Shown: positions 53,705 to 61,520 of the stretch, one piece after another | Numbering within the stretch: the first letter of the stretch is position 1 | Layout: every line of letters starts with the position of its first letter | DNA from: Levilactobacillus suantsaiihabitans | Lineage (GTDB): Bacteria > Bacillota > Bacilli > Lactobacillales > Lactobacillaceae | Reading direction: 5' to 3' | DNA length: 64,000 nt | NCBI RefSeq assembly: GCF_004745505.1 | Contig: NZ_RKLX01000011.1 | Span: 1-64,000, forward strand | Translations under genes and position numbers: made by a program | Notes under the pieces: generated by a model | Told to the model about the DNA's origin: nothing | Database searches by the model: none | What the model saw: only the letters and a program-made list of their open reading frames with translations

Positions 53705-53725
53705 GAGATGAAGCCAACGATTCGA

Positions 53726-55024
53726 CTACCGAACCGTTTCGTGAATCAGCGTGATTGGTTCAGCTGAATCACTGATTTCAATGTTATCGTAGAGCATCTG
53801 CTTGATGTCATCGACGTTTTCTCGGTTACTGTAGATGGTCAATAAGGTGTCGCCAGCCTTGACTGCGTCGCCGACCTTCTTGTTCATCATGATACCAACC
53901 GCGTAGTCCAACTTGTCGTCAGCCTTTTGCCGGCCACCACCGAGTAACATCCCGGCGATACCCATTTCATCGGCTTCGACCTTGCTAACGACCCCGTCCG
54001 TCTTGGCTGGCAGTGGGATCTTGTATTTGGCTTGTGGCATGATTTCTGGATGATCGATGACGTTCCGGTCGCCGCCTTGAGCCGCAATCATGTCACCGAA
54101 TTTCTTCAGTGCGGAACCGTCTTCGATGGTCTTTTCACACATTGCCCGGGCCGTCTTCAAATCGTCGGCCTTACCGGACATGACGACCATGTGAGAACCT
54201 AAGGTCAAGACTAAGTCCGTGATGTCAGCGGGTGCTTGGCCCTTCAGTAAGTCGATGGATTCCTTGATTTCCAAGGCGTTCCCAATGGCGTTCCCCAATG
54301 GTTGGTTCATGTCGGAAATGATGGCCATGCAGTTCATGCCGACCCCTTTACCGATGCCAACTAAGGCTTTGGCCAATTCACGGGAATCATCCAGCGTCTT
54401 CATGAAGGCGCCGGCCCCGGTCTTGACGTCGATCACTAAGGCGTCGGTCCCGGAAGCAATCTTCTTACTCATGATGGAGCTGGCAATCAATGGAATGGAG
54501 TCCACCGTGTCGGTCACGTCACGCAAGGCGTAGATCTTCTTGTCGGCGGGGGCAATGTTCCCGGTAGCGCCGACAATGGCTAAGCCTTCATTTTTAACTT
54601 GCTTCTTGAAGTCGTCTTCACTAATTTCAACTTGATAACCTGGAATCGCTTCCAATTTATCCAAGGTGCCACCCGTGTGACCCAGCCCCCGGCCAGAGAT
54701 CATTGGCACGGGAATGCCCAGTGCGGCCACGATTGGGGCCAACGGAATACTGGTCTTGTCCCCAACACCACCGGTCGAGTGCTTGTCGACCTTGACGCCA
54801 GGAATGCTGGATAAGTCCAAATGGTCCCCGGACTTCATCATGGCCATGGTCAATTCAGACCGTTCGGCGTCCGTCATGTCGTTGAAGTACGTTGCCATTA
54901 AGAAGGCACTGGTTTGGTAATCTGGAATTTCACCGGAAACGACACCGTCAACGAAGGTTTGAATTTCTTCCTTGGTTAATTCGCCACCGTTACGTTTCTT
55001 ATCAATAATGTCTACCATTCTCAT
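53726..55024 (-). CDS. pdp: Pyrimidine-nucleoside phosphorylase
   Basis: Phosphorolyses uridine, thymidine and deoxyuridine to base and (deoxy)ribose-1-phosphate. The 432-residue protein has [48 protein letters not shown], the family signature, and [23 protein letters not shown]. It is last of the deo operon, 18 bp after deoR. GGAG precedes the ATG. Confidence 0.96.
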   Translation of the reverse strand: MRMVDIIDKKRNGGELTKEEIQTFVDGVVSGEIPDYQTSAFLMATYFNDMTDAERSELTMAMMKSGDHLDLSSIPGVKVDKHSTGGVGDKTSIPLAPIVAALGIPVPMISGRGLGHTGGTLDKLEAIPGYQVEISEDDFKKQVKNEGLAIVGATGNIAPADKKIYALRDVTDTVDSIPLIASSIMSKKIASGTDALVIDVKTGAGAFMKTLDDSRELAKALVGIGKGVGMNCMAIISDMNQPLGNAIGNALEIKESIDLLKGQAPADITDLVLTLGSHMVVMSGKADDLKTARAMCEKTIEDGSALKKFGDMIAAQGGDRNVIDHPEIMPQAKYKIPLPAKTDGVVSKVEADEMGIAGMLLGGGRQKADDKLDYAVGIMMNKKVGDAVKAGDTLLTIYSNRENVDDIKQMLYDNIEISDSAEPITLIHETVR

Positions 55025-55042
55025 GTTTCAGCCACTCCATTT

Positions 55043-56008
55043 CTAATTGGCCACCGCATTGGGTGACACTTTCAGTAGTTGTGCTGCTGCGTGTTGATCG
55101 ATAATCAGACAATTCGGATAGCCGCCTAACAAGGCCGCCTTGACGGCCGGGACTTTCGCATCCCCCGCGGCCACCAGAATCGAGTGTTCCTTTTGCTTTA
55201 AGCTTGCCAAATTGATGCCGATGGTCCGCTCATTCAGCTGCGGATCGACGATTTCACCATTTTCGTCAATGTACCGGGAGAAAATGTCCCCCACCGCATG
55301 GGCCTGCAGCGCGGCCTTTTCGGGTTCGCGCAAATACCCTAGCTGAAAGACTAACGCGTTATTGCGGACGGTGCCGACCGAGTAAATGGCAATGTTGGCC
55401 TTTTCACCCAGCTCGAGGAGGTACTGAATGTGCCGTTCCTTCTCCACCAATTCCTTAGTTTGTTGGTGGTCGAAGATAACCGGCAACGGTAAGTACTGGG
55501 GCACGGCGTGAAAAGCGTTGGCAAAGGCGTCAATGCTTTCATAAGCGTACGTGTGCTCCGTGGAATAACTCACGCTCCCTTTGAGCTGAATCACCTCAAC
55601 ACCGGTTAACGTGTCCGGTGCCAAGTTAGACCCAATGGCATAAATGGTCTTCCCCCAACCAATCCCGATGACGTCGTGTTCCTGCACGATGTCCTCGAGG
55701 TAGCGGGCCGCGTACGACCCAACGGTATTCAACAATTCCGCGTTGGCGGTCAACTGAGTCGGAACCACGTGAACCTCAACGTGATAGGCCGCGGTCAACG
55801 CCTGTTCCAGCGTTTGCACGTCCTGCACGGGGTCCACGATCTGAATCCGCACCAATCCTTGTTCACGAGCAAATTGCAGGAGGCGGGAGACGGTCGGCCG
55901 CGAGATGCCCAGCTGTTGGGCAATCTGGCTTTGACTCTGGTCAGCTTGATAATACATTTTCGCAACGGTCAACCCTTGCGCTAATCGCTGTTCCGTCGTC
56001 TCTGTCAT
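55043..56008 (-). CDS. deoR: SorC-family deoxyribonucleoside regulator
   Basis: A 321-residue repressor of the Bacillus DeoR (SorC) type. The N-terminal helix-turn-helix SQSQIAQQLGISRPTVSRLLQFAREQGLV (about 23-52) is followed by the sugar-phosphate-binding domain (VIGIGWGKTIYAIGSNL, VAAGDAKVPAVKAALLGGY). The effector is expected to be deoxyribose-5-phosphate. AAGGAGG precedes the ATG. It is encoded inside the operon it probably controls, through the ATTGAAC/GTTCAAA site upstream of deoC. Confidence 0.92.
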   Translation of the reverse strand: MTETTEQRLAQGLTVAKMYYQADQSQSQIAQQLGISRPTVSRLLQFAREQGLVRIQIVDPVQDVQTLEQALTAAYHVEVHVVPTQLTANAELLNTVGSYAARYLEDIVQEHDVIGIGWGKTIYAIGSNLAPDTLTGVEVIQLKGSVSYSTEHTYAYESIDAFANAFHAVPQYLPLPVIFDHQQTKELVEKERHIQYLLELGEKANIAIYSVGTVRNNALVFQLGYLREPEKAALQAHAVGDIFSRYIDENGEIVDPQLNERTIGINLASLKQKEHSILVAAGDAKVPAVKAALLGGYPNCLIIDQHAAAQLLKVSPNAVAN

Positions 56009-56042
56009 CCCGATTCCTCCTTGTAATTATTTTTTATTGCTT

Positions 56043-56236
56043 GCCGCCTGCGTCAGTCAGAGGTTCCACCTGCTATGGGGAACGCTTCCAGCCATAAGGC
56101 GGGCTTCCAGCTCGCTTTGAAGCCTGGCTTAACCCGCCAGTCTCCAAAGTCGTCCCACGCAGTAACCTGGCACAAAACGCCAGCTAACTGCGTCGACACA
56201 GCTGGCTCCACCTCTGACTGTCTCCGGCTAAGATTG
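56043..56236 (+). repeat. Repeat B copy 10, inside the deo operon
   Basis: Lies between deoD and deoR, opposite to transcription. The outer stem is CAGTCAGAGGT/ACCTCTGACTG; other copies have CAGCCAGGGT/ACCCTGGCTG, so two positions changed on both sides with pairing kept. The middle hairpin is closed by CTTTG/CAAAG and the distal one is CTGGC/GCCAG. Confidence 0.85.
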
Positions 56237-56343
56237 CCACCCGTCTCAAGCAAATGACTTATCGGGCCGGAATCACAACGGCAAGCGTCAATCTGGTTCA
56301 CTTTCAGAAAACGGGTGCGACTCGTGTCCGCACCCGCTAGTGG

Positions 56344-57051
56344 TTAACCTTTAACGGCTGTGTCTAACGCAACCTTGATCATGTCGTTGAAGGACTTTTC
56401 GCGTTCCTCAGGTGTCGTGGATTCACCGGTAATCAAGTGGTTACTGATGGTCAAGACGGATAAGGCGCGAACATGGTACTTCGCTGCCAACATGAAGAGA
56501 GCTGTGGATTCCATTTCAGTAGCAATCACACCGTAATCAACCAGCTTTTGCCGGTCCATTTCGTCGTTGTAGAACCGGTCTTCGGCCAAGACGTTGCCGA
56601 CCCGAACCGGAATGTTCAGGTCTTGGGCTACGTGGTAAGCCGTGTCCAGCAAGCCAAAGTCACTAATTGGCGCGTAGTAGATGCCTGGGCCAAAGGTGTT
56701 TTGGATGATGGAAGAATCGGTCGTGGCCGCTTGGGCCAACACCACGTCACGCACGTGTACATCGGGGCTCATCCCACCGGACGTCCCCACCCGGAATAAG
56801 GTCTTTGCACCGTAGTCTCTGATCAGTTCGTTAGCGTAAATGGAAATTGAAGGAATCCCCATCCCCGTCCCTTGAACGGAAATGCGCTTGCCCTTGTAAG
56901 TCCCGGTATAACCGAAGCAATTCCGGACCTTGTTGTAGCAAACTGGGTTTTCTAAGAAGGTTTCAGCAATGTACTTTGCCCGTAATGGGTCACCTGGCAT
57001 CAAAACAGTATCAGCAATGTCGCCCTTTTTCGCTTCAATATGGTTACTCAT
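56344..57051 (-). CDS. deoD: Purine-nucleoside phosphorylase (DeoD type)
   Basis: Phosphorolyses purine (deoxy)nucleosides. The 235-residue hexameric-type enzyme starts [30 protein letters not shown]. It has [17 protein letters not shown] and [11 protein letters not shown], and the catalytic Asp position reads SNHLITGE, where many homologues have SDH. The Asn in place of Asp204 (E. coli numbering) is typical of many Gram-positive DeoD proteins but worth checking. GGAGG precedes the ATG. A B repeat follows before deoR. Confidence 0.95.
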   Translation of the reverse strand: MSNHIEAKKGDIADTVLMPGDPLRAKYIAETFLENPVCYNKVRNCFGYTGTYKGKRISVQGTGMGIPSISIYANELIRDYGAKTLFRVGTSGGMSPDVHVRDVVLAQAATTDSSIIQNTFGPGIYYAPISDFGLLDTAYHVAQDLNIPVRVGNVLAEDRFYNDEMDRQKLVDYGVIATEMESTALFMLAAKYHVRALSVLTISNHLITGESTTPEEREKSFNDMIKVALDTAVKG

Positions 57052-57079
57052 GATTAGTTCCTCCTAAAATGGTTGTTCA

Positions 57080-58267
57080 CTATTTCAAGTCTGCTAAGAA
57101 ACTGTGGCCTTCATCGTTGCCAGCCACGCCAAAGTTGTCGAGCACAGTTGCCCCAAAGTCAGCAAATGGTGACCGTACGCCTAAGCTCCCACCTTGCTTG
57201 AAGCTTGGTGAGTAGACCAGCAAAGGCACTTGTTCACGGGTGTGATCGGAACCCTTGAAGGTTGGATCGTTCCCGTGATCGGCGGTGATCATCAACAGGT
57301 CATCGTCATGCATGTTGTCTAAGACCGTGCCCAGGCGTTTGTCGAAGTCCATCAGGGCTTGACCGAAGCCTTCAGGGTTGCGGCGGTGACCGTACATGGC
57401 ATCAAAGTCGACCAGGTTGATGAAGCAAAAGCCGGTAAAGTCTTCGGCCATGACGTGATCGACGTGGTCCATCCCGTCCATGTTGCTTTCATTGTGGTAG
57501 CCTTCGTCAATCCCGTGACCGGAGAAGATGTCGTTGGTCTTCCCAACTGCGACCACGTGCACACCCGCTTTTTGCAGGCGATCCAAGTCGGTCTCACCGG
57601 TTGGTTCCAACGTGAAGTCCCGCCGGTTAGCGGTCCGGGTAAAGTGTTGTGCGTCTGGTCCCACGTAAGGCCGAGCAATGATCCGCCCGACTAAGTATTC
57701 TGGGCCGTTGACCAGAGAACGGGCGTACTCACAGATCTTGTAGAGCTCGTCCAACGGAATCACGTCTTCATGAGCTGCGATTTGTAAGACGGAGTCCCCA
57801 GAGGTGTAGACGATCAAGTCGCCCTTGGCCATCTGTTGTTCCCCTAATTCGGCAATGATCTTGGTCCCGGATTCTGGCCGGTTCCCAATCACTTTACGAC
57901 CAGAGAACTTTTCCAGCTTGTCGATGATGTCGGCTGGGAAGCCATTCGGGAAGGTGCTCAAGGCCTTGCGTACTGGCAGGCCCATCATTTCCCAGTGACC
58001 GTCCATGGAATCTTTACCGGCGGAGATTTCACGCATCTTACCGTAGTAAGCGTGCGGGTCGTCAGCGACTGGCACACCTTCGATTGGCGTGTCGCGCAGG
58101 TTGGACAACCCAATTTTCGCCAAGTTCGGCAAAGCCAGTTTGCCAGCAAAGTGTTGGCCGACGTGGCCCAAGGTATCTGAGCCTTCATCGTCGTACTTCG
58201 CAGCATCGGGAGCGGCACCCGTTCCGACTGAATCCATGACTAATCCAAAAATACGTTTGAACTTCAT
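57080..58267 (-). CDS. deoB: Phosphopentomutase
   Basis: Converts (deoxy)ribose-1-phosphate to the 5-phosphate. The 395-residue alkaline-phosphatase-fold enzyme has [12 protein letters not shown] near the start (metal ligand Asp), the phospho-threonine region SDTLGHVG, and the C-terminal metal motif [19 protein letters not shown]. It lies 28 bp upstream of deoD and 33 bp downstream of deoC. The ribosome-binding site is weak (GCGGG). Confidence 0.96.
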   Translation of the reverse strand: MKFKRIFGLVMDSVGTGAAPDAAKYDDEGSDTLGHVGQHFAGKLALPNLAKIGLSNLRDTPIEGVPVADDPHAYYGKMREISAGKDSMDGHWEMMGLPVRKALSTFPNGFPADIIDKLEKFSGRKVIGNRPESGTKIIAELGEQQMAKGDLIVYTSGDSVLQIAAHEDVIPLDELYKICEYARSLVNGPEYLVGRIIARPYVGPDAQHFTRTANRRDFTLEPTGETDLDRLQKAGVHVVAVGKTNDIFSGHGIDEGYHNESNMDGMDHVDHVMAEDFTGFCFINLVDFDAMYGHRRNPEGFGQALMDFDKRLGTVLDNMHDDDLLMITADHGNDPTFKGSDHTREQVPLLVYSPSFKQGGSLGVRSPFADFGATVLDNFGVAGNDEGHSFLADLK

Positions 58268-58300
58268 ACCTATATACCCGCTTTCACAAAAGATTTAATT

Positions 58301-58990
58301 CTAGTAACCGGCCTTGGCACCCGCATCGGCCCCGGTCAAGATGGCAACCGTGGCACTGACACCCAAGCGGCTGGCACCGGCATCGATCATTTCTAAGGCT
58401 TCGTCCCAGCTGTGAACCCCACCGGAAGCCTTGACGCCTAAGCGGTCGCCAACGGTCTCACGCATCAACTTCACGTCTTCGACCTTGGCACCGGCAGTGG
58501 AGAACCCAGTGGAAGTCTTGACGAAGTCGGCGCCGGCCTTTTCACTCAACTGGCAACCCAAGACGATTTCATCCTTGGTCAACAGGCAGGTTTCCAAGAT
58601 AACCTTCAAGAGCTTGCCCTTGGCGTGAACGGCATCTGCCAAAGCCTTGATGTCGGCTTCAACGACATCGTTGTTACCAGACTTCAATTCACCGATGTTG
58701 ATGACCATGTCGATTTCTTCGGCACCGTCGTCGATGGCCTTGTTGGCTTCGAAGACTTCGCTATCCGTGGCCATTGCCCCTAGTGGGAAGCCGACAACGG
58801 CGATTGGGTTGACGTCGCTATCCTTTAATTGTTCCGCAACGAAGGGAATCCAGTAAGAGTTTACGCAGACGGAAGCCGTGTCAAATTGCTTGGCTTCGTC
58901 GCAGGTTTGTTTAATGCTGGCCTCAGTGGCATCAGCTTTTAAGTTCGTGTGATCAATGTATTTTGCTACTTGTGCTTTGGTTAATGTCAT
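58301..58990 (-). CDS. deoC: Deoxyribose-phosphate aldolase
   Basis: Cleaves deoxyribose-5-phosphate to acetaldehyde and glyceraldehyde-3-phosphate. The 229-residue class I aldolase has the Schiff-base lysine in [10 protein letters not shown] and the proton-relay Lys in GVKASGGV. It is the first gene of the deo operon, with AAAGGGG before the ATG. Confidence 0.97.
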   Translation of the reverse strand: MTLTKAQVAKYIDHTNLKADATEASIKQTCDEAKQFDTASVCVNSYWIPFVAEQLKDSDVNPIAVVGFPLGAMATDSEVFEANKAIDDGAEEIDMVINIGELKSGNNDVVEADIKALADAVHAKGKLLKVILETCLLTKDEIVLGCQLSEKAGADFVKTSTGFSTAGAKVEDVKLMRETVGDRLGVKASGGVHSWDEALEMIDAGASRLGVSATVAILTGADAGAKAGY

Positions 58991-59020
58991 AATATGAAAC
59001 CCCTTTCATTTATCACCAAT

Positions 59021-59049
59021 AGCATACCGGATAGCTGCACATTTGTAAA
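59021..59049 (-). promoter_or_regulatory. deo operon promoter
   Basis: On the minus strand TTTACA, a 17-bp spacer and TATGCT, about 30 bp upstream of the deoC start. Confidence 0.75.
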
Positions 59050-59056
59050 CCCCTCG

Positions 59057-59094
59057 ATTGAACCGCTGTTCAAAACCATGCACGTTCGTTCAAT
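59057..59094. promoter_or_regulatory. DeoR operator region
   Basis: Palindrome ATTGAAC-n4-GTTCAAA at 59057-59074, just upstream of the -35 box, plus a further half-site GTTCAAT at 59088-59094. It resembles the Bacillus DeoR operator (ATTGAA/TTCAAT). Confidence 0.75.
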
Positions 59095-59153
59095 TGGTGG
59101 ACGAAAAAATTTCACTTGTCGGGTTAATCGTTTTACTTAATCGAAGCCCGTCG

Positions 59154-59167
59154 TGATAGCGTTTTCA
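59154..59167 (-). promoter_or_regulatory. Catabolite-responsive element (cre) of the deo operon
   Basis: On the minus strand TGAAAACGCTATCA fits the CcpA site consensus TGWAANCGNTNWCA at every position. It lies about 110 bp upstream of the -35 box. Confidence 0.75.
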
Positions 59168-59240
59168 AAAATACTTGTGAAATTACCTAGTTCACGGGGA
59201 CGACGTTAAAGGGCCTCATTTTCCTGGCAAAAAAAATTTT

Positions 59241-59275
59241 AAAAAAAATCGACCGGACGTGCTGATCCGGTCGAT
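59241..59275 (-). terminator. Terminator of the secreted SH3-like gene
   Basis: ATCGACCGGA pairs perfectly with TCCGGTCGAT. On the minus strand it is followed by eight T residues, about 18 bp after the stop. Confidence 0.92.
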
Positions 59276-59292
59276 TGCGGTTTAAATTTCAG

Positions 59293-60171
59293 TTAATCGG
59301 GCATCTGGTCACGAATGGACTGGCCGTCTTCAGTATTGGTCGGGCAGAACAGCGCGTGCTTGTCACTGACATAATACGTATCCCACTTATCCGCAATGGC
59401 TTGATAAGTGGCCGAGGTAAACTCATCTTTCATCATCCGCACTTGTAACGGCGCAGCAAACATATTCTGAGTCACGTAGGGAAAACCGTCCTCGTCATAA
59501 GGCACGTTGTCCACGTGATAAAACGTCAGCCCCCGCACCTCACCTTTGAGGTCCGGCAAACTGAGCCATTCTTGCCATGAGATGTGCTTGTTGGTCTTGA
59601 TGTAGAATTTCGTACTGGTTGACGTCGTCGATGAGGCTGTGTTCGATTGGTTAGACTGGTTCTTCTTGCCCGTTGTTGCGGGTGACGTGGTCTTGGTACT
59701 GATTGTCTTGGTACCAGTGGTCGTTGACTTTTGCGTCGATTGCGTCGACTTAGCCGTACCTGTGACCCGCGTTGGTGACTTCCGTGCTGTCCGAGTTGAC
59801 TTGGCAGTACCAGTAGTGAGCTTGGGCCGACTAAAGGTGATATACTTCTCATTCACCCAGGCACCCTTCCCCTTATAAGTCACGTAAACGTACTCGTAAT
59901 TGCCCAACGACATGGCCTTAATCTGGTGAACGACTTTATGTTTCTTGGTCCCCAAGCGATACGCCCGCTTCAAGCGATAACGGTGGTGCTTCACCTTATG
60001 CAGTGTATAGGCATAGTGCTTGTAGCCAGACTTACGAAACTTACAGGTCACCCGCGCCCAGGCGTGCATCCAGTTCAGTCGGTAACTCTTAGCGGCCTGT
60101 GCCGGCTGCGTCATCAAGCCCCCACTCATTAAGCCACCTAAAACTAACAACCCAACAATTCTTTTCTTCAT
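59293..60171 (-). CDS. Secreted SH3-like protein with Thr/Ser/Lys linker
   Basis: A 292-residue exported protein. Signal peptide KKRIVGLLVLGGLMSGGLMTQPAQA then AKSY. Residues about 30-118 are strongly basic with aromatic spacing (YRLNWMHAW..., YVYVTYKGKGAWVNEKYITF), like SH3-type wall-binding repeats. A low-complexity Thr/Ser/Lys linker covers about 120-195. The C-terminal 100 residues (ISWQEWLSLPDLKGEVRGLTFYHVDNVP...) are a domain I do not recognise. AGGGG before the second Met decides the start at 60171. A wall-associated role is inferred. Confidence 0.75.
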   Translation of the reverse strand: MKKRIVGLLVLGGLMSGGLMTQPAQAAKSYRLNWMHAWARVTCKFRKSGYKHYAYTLHKVKHHRYRLKRAYRLGTKKHKVVHQIKAMSLGNYEYVYVTYKGKGAWVNEKYITFSRPKLTTGTAKSTRTARKSPTRVTGTAKSTQSTQKSTTTGTKTISTKTTSPATTGKKNQSNQSNTASSTTSTSTKFYIKTNKHISWQEWLSLPDLKGEVRGLTFYHVDNVPYDEDGFPYVTQNMFAAPLQVRMMKDEFTSATYQAIADKWDTYYVSDKHALFCPTNTEDGQSIRDQMPD

Positions 60172-60545
60172 CCAATCCATCCCCTAGCGGCTTCTAACGC
60201 AGCCAATTTGTGTGTCGGACGCATTCATCTTCAAGCAATGCCTCACCGACACAACTTCTTCAGTCTACTCACAGTAGAATTCGTTGTCAACAATCGCTCG
60301 CCTAAAAAGTTCAGGGGCCAATCCTATACCCAACTGTCGTGCGAACCGCCCATTGCATTTACCTTGACCCTGCCCAATGAAGCTGGTAAGCTACCAGGCA
60401 ATAATAGATTTGCCATCAATCTACTAACGACTCATACCTTTTCAACTTATGACATTTTTACATCGACACCACTATTTTGCAAGGCGGTTAGTTAAGTTAG
60501 TAACCTTACTGCTGAACCATCACCCACCGAGAAAGTTCATGGGCG
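60172..60545. other. Gene-free stretch
   Basis: No credible ORF, no A or B repeat and no strong hairpin. The only reading frame is a short plus-strand one without a ribosome-binding site. Confidence 0.3.
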
Positions 60546-60576
60546 CAAAAAAATCGCCAGGGAAATTCCCTCGCGA
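60546..60576 (-). terminator. Terminator of the small XRE gene
   Basis: On the minus strand TCGCGAGGGAA pairs with TTCCCTGGCGA (one mismatch) and is followed by seven T residues. Confidence 0.8.
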
Positions 60577-60636
60577 CGTTAGCAGCCCAATTCCACTAAG
60601 GAATTAGCTATGACTCCTCCCAATGGTTCAAGCGAT

Positions 60637-60888
60637 CTACAGCTTACCCTTAGCCGCACGCTGCCGTAAAGCGTGGATAAAATCACTCTTTTTACCAAAA
60701 AAGAGACAGTTCTGTGGCACCTGATAGAGCGCCGATAAACGCTCAATCGTTTGAATTCCAAGGTTCGAACTGTCCCGTTCCCAAGCAGCCAGCGTTTGGT
60801 AATGGATACCTAAGCAAGCCGCGGCTTCCTTTTGCGAGTACCCGGCATTGTGCCGAGCGGCTTCCAGTGTCATTTGCACCTTATCCAT
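60637..60888 (-). CDS. Small XRE-family regulator
   Basis: An 83-residue single-domain DNA-binding protein. The helix-turn-helix is AGYSQKEAAACLGIHYQTLAAWERDSSN (about 16-43), with the recognition helix around YQTLAAWE. No oligomerisation domain is present. AAGGAGG before the ATG at 60888 sets the start. It is divergent from a second XRE gene, and its own promoter contains the perfect inverted repeat AAACGA-n6-TCGTTT, a likely autoregulatory site. No phage genes surround the pair. Confidence 0.85.
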   Translation of the reverse strand: MDKVQMTLEAARHNAGYSQKEAAACLGIHYQTLAAWERDSSNLGIQTIERLSALYQVPQNCLFFGKKSDFIHALRQRAAKGKL

Positions 60889-60917
60889 CACGGACTCCTC
60901 CTTACAAACACTTTCAC

Positions 60918-60946
60918 ATCTTAAACGAGTTTATTCGTTTTGTCAA
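60918..60946 (-). promoter_or_regulatory. Promoter and operator of the small XRE gene
   Basis: On the minus strand a perfect TTGACA, a 17-bp spacer and TAAGAT. The spacer holds the inverted repeat AAACGA-n6-TCGTTT (60923-60940). Confidence 0.8.
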
Positions 60947-60994
60947 TTGCTGATTAATAATTAGGGGTGTTTTTTAAGTTTTTTTCTCATAAGT

Positions 60995-61023
60995 TTGCTT
61001 GTATTCTTGCAATTCGTTATAAT
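60995..61023 (+). promoter_or_regulatory. Promoter of the second XRE gene
   Basis: TTGCTT, a 17-bp spacer, TATAAT. It lies inside the open upstream extension of the frame and so excludes that extension. Confidence 0.78.
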
Positions 61024-61072
61024 GACGATATCAAAGGTTATTTTACTAAAACTATCTAAAGGAGTGAACGTC

Positions 61073-61432
61073 GTGCCCCGCCATGAATTATCGCCTTTTG
61101 AAAAGAACATCCGTCGAGTCATCGCGCAGAACTTAAAGGCAGCCAGTCGCGACATCACACAAGCTGAGCTAGCGGGGAAAACCGGCATTCCCACGTCGAC
61201 TTTATCCGGCTACTTCGCCCAACGTTCCACCCCCAGCCCCGCGAACGTCGAAAAACTCGCGACTGCCCTTGGCATACATAAATCCGCTATCGACCCCCGG
61301 TTTGACGAAGACCTGCTCGATAACAATATTCATTTCGAAGCCATCTATGCCCAGCTTTCGCCCGACCGTCAGCGTGCCGTTCTGACCTATGCGCAACAAC
61401 AGTTACAGGCACAATTATCTGGTCTGAAATGA
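61073..61432 (+). CDS. XRE-family regulator (GTG start)
   Basis: A 119-residue protein. The helix-turn-helix domain (about 10-65) reads IRRVIAQNLKAASRDITQAELAGKTGIPTSTLSGYFAQRSTPSPANVEKLATALGI, a CI-like arrangement. A short C-terminal region (LLDNNIHFEAIYAQLSPDRQRAVLTYAQQQLQAQL) may mediate dimerisation. The GTG at 61073 after AAAGGAG is the start. It is divergent from the 83-residue XRE gene, with separate promoters 50 bp apart. Targets are unknown. Confidence 0.88.
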   Translation: MPRHELSPFEKNIRRVIAQNLKAASRDITQAELAGKTGIPTSTLSGYFAQRSTPSPANVEKLATALGIHKSAIDPRFDEDLLDNNIHFEAIYAQLSPDRQRAVLTYAQQQLQAQLSGLK

Positions 61433-61444
61433 TGCATCTGCAAA

Positions 61445-61490
61445 AAAAAACAGCCCTGCCACCGATTTTGGTTCGCAGAGCTGTTTTTTA
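61445..61490. terminator. Bidirectional terminator
   Basis: AACAGCCCTGC pairs with GCAGAGCTGTT (one mismatch), flanked by an A-run and a T-run. It lies between the XRE gene and the converging rlmD. Confidence 0.85.
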
Positions 61491-61520
61491 TTTTTTTATT
61501 TTGGAATTTCACCTAAAGCT

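Noticed and set aside
6767-56240. CRISPR array
   Set aside because: Repeats are dispersed, about 190 bp long and in both orientations, with no regular spacers and no cas genes.
60208-60495. Plus-strand ORF of 95 codons between the SH3-like and XRE genes
   Set aside because: No ribosome-binding site or promoter, atypical composition, and no recognisable domain.
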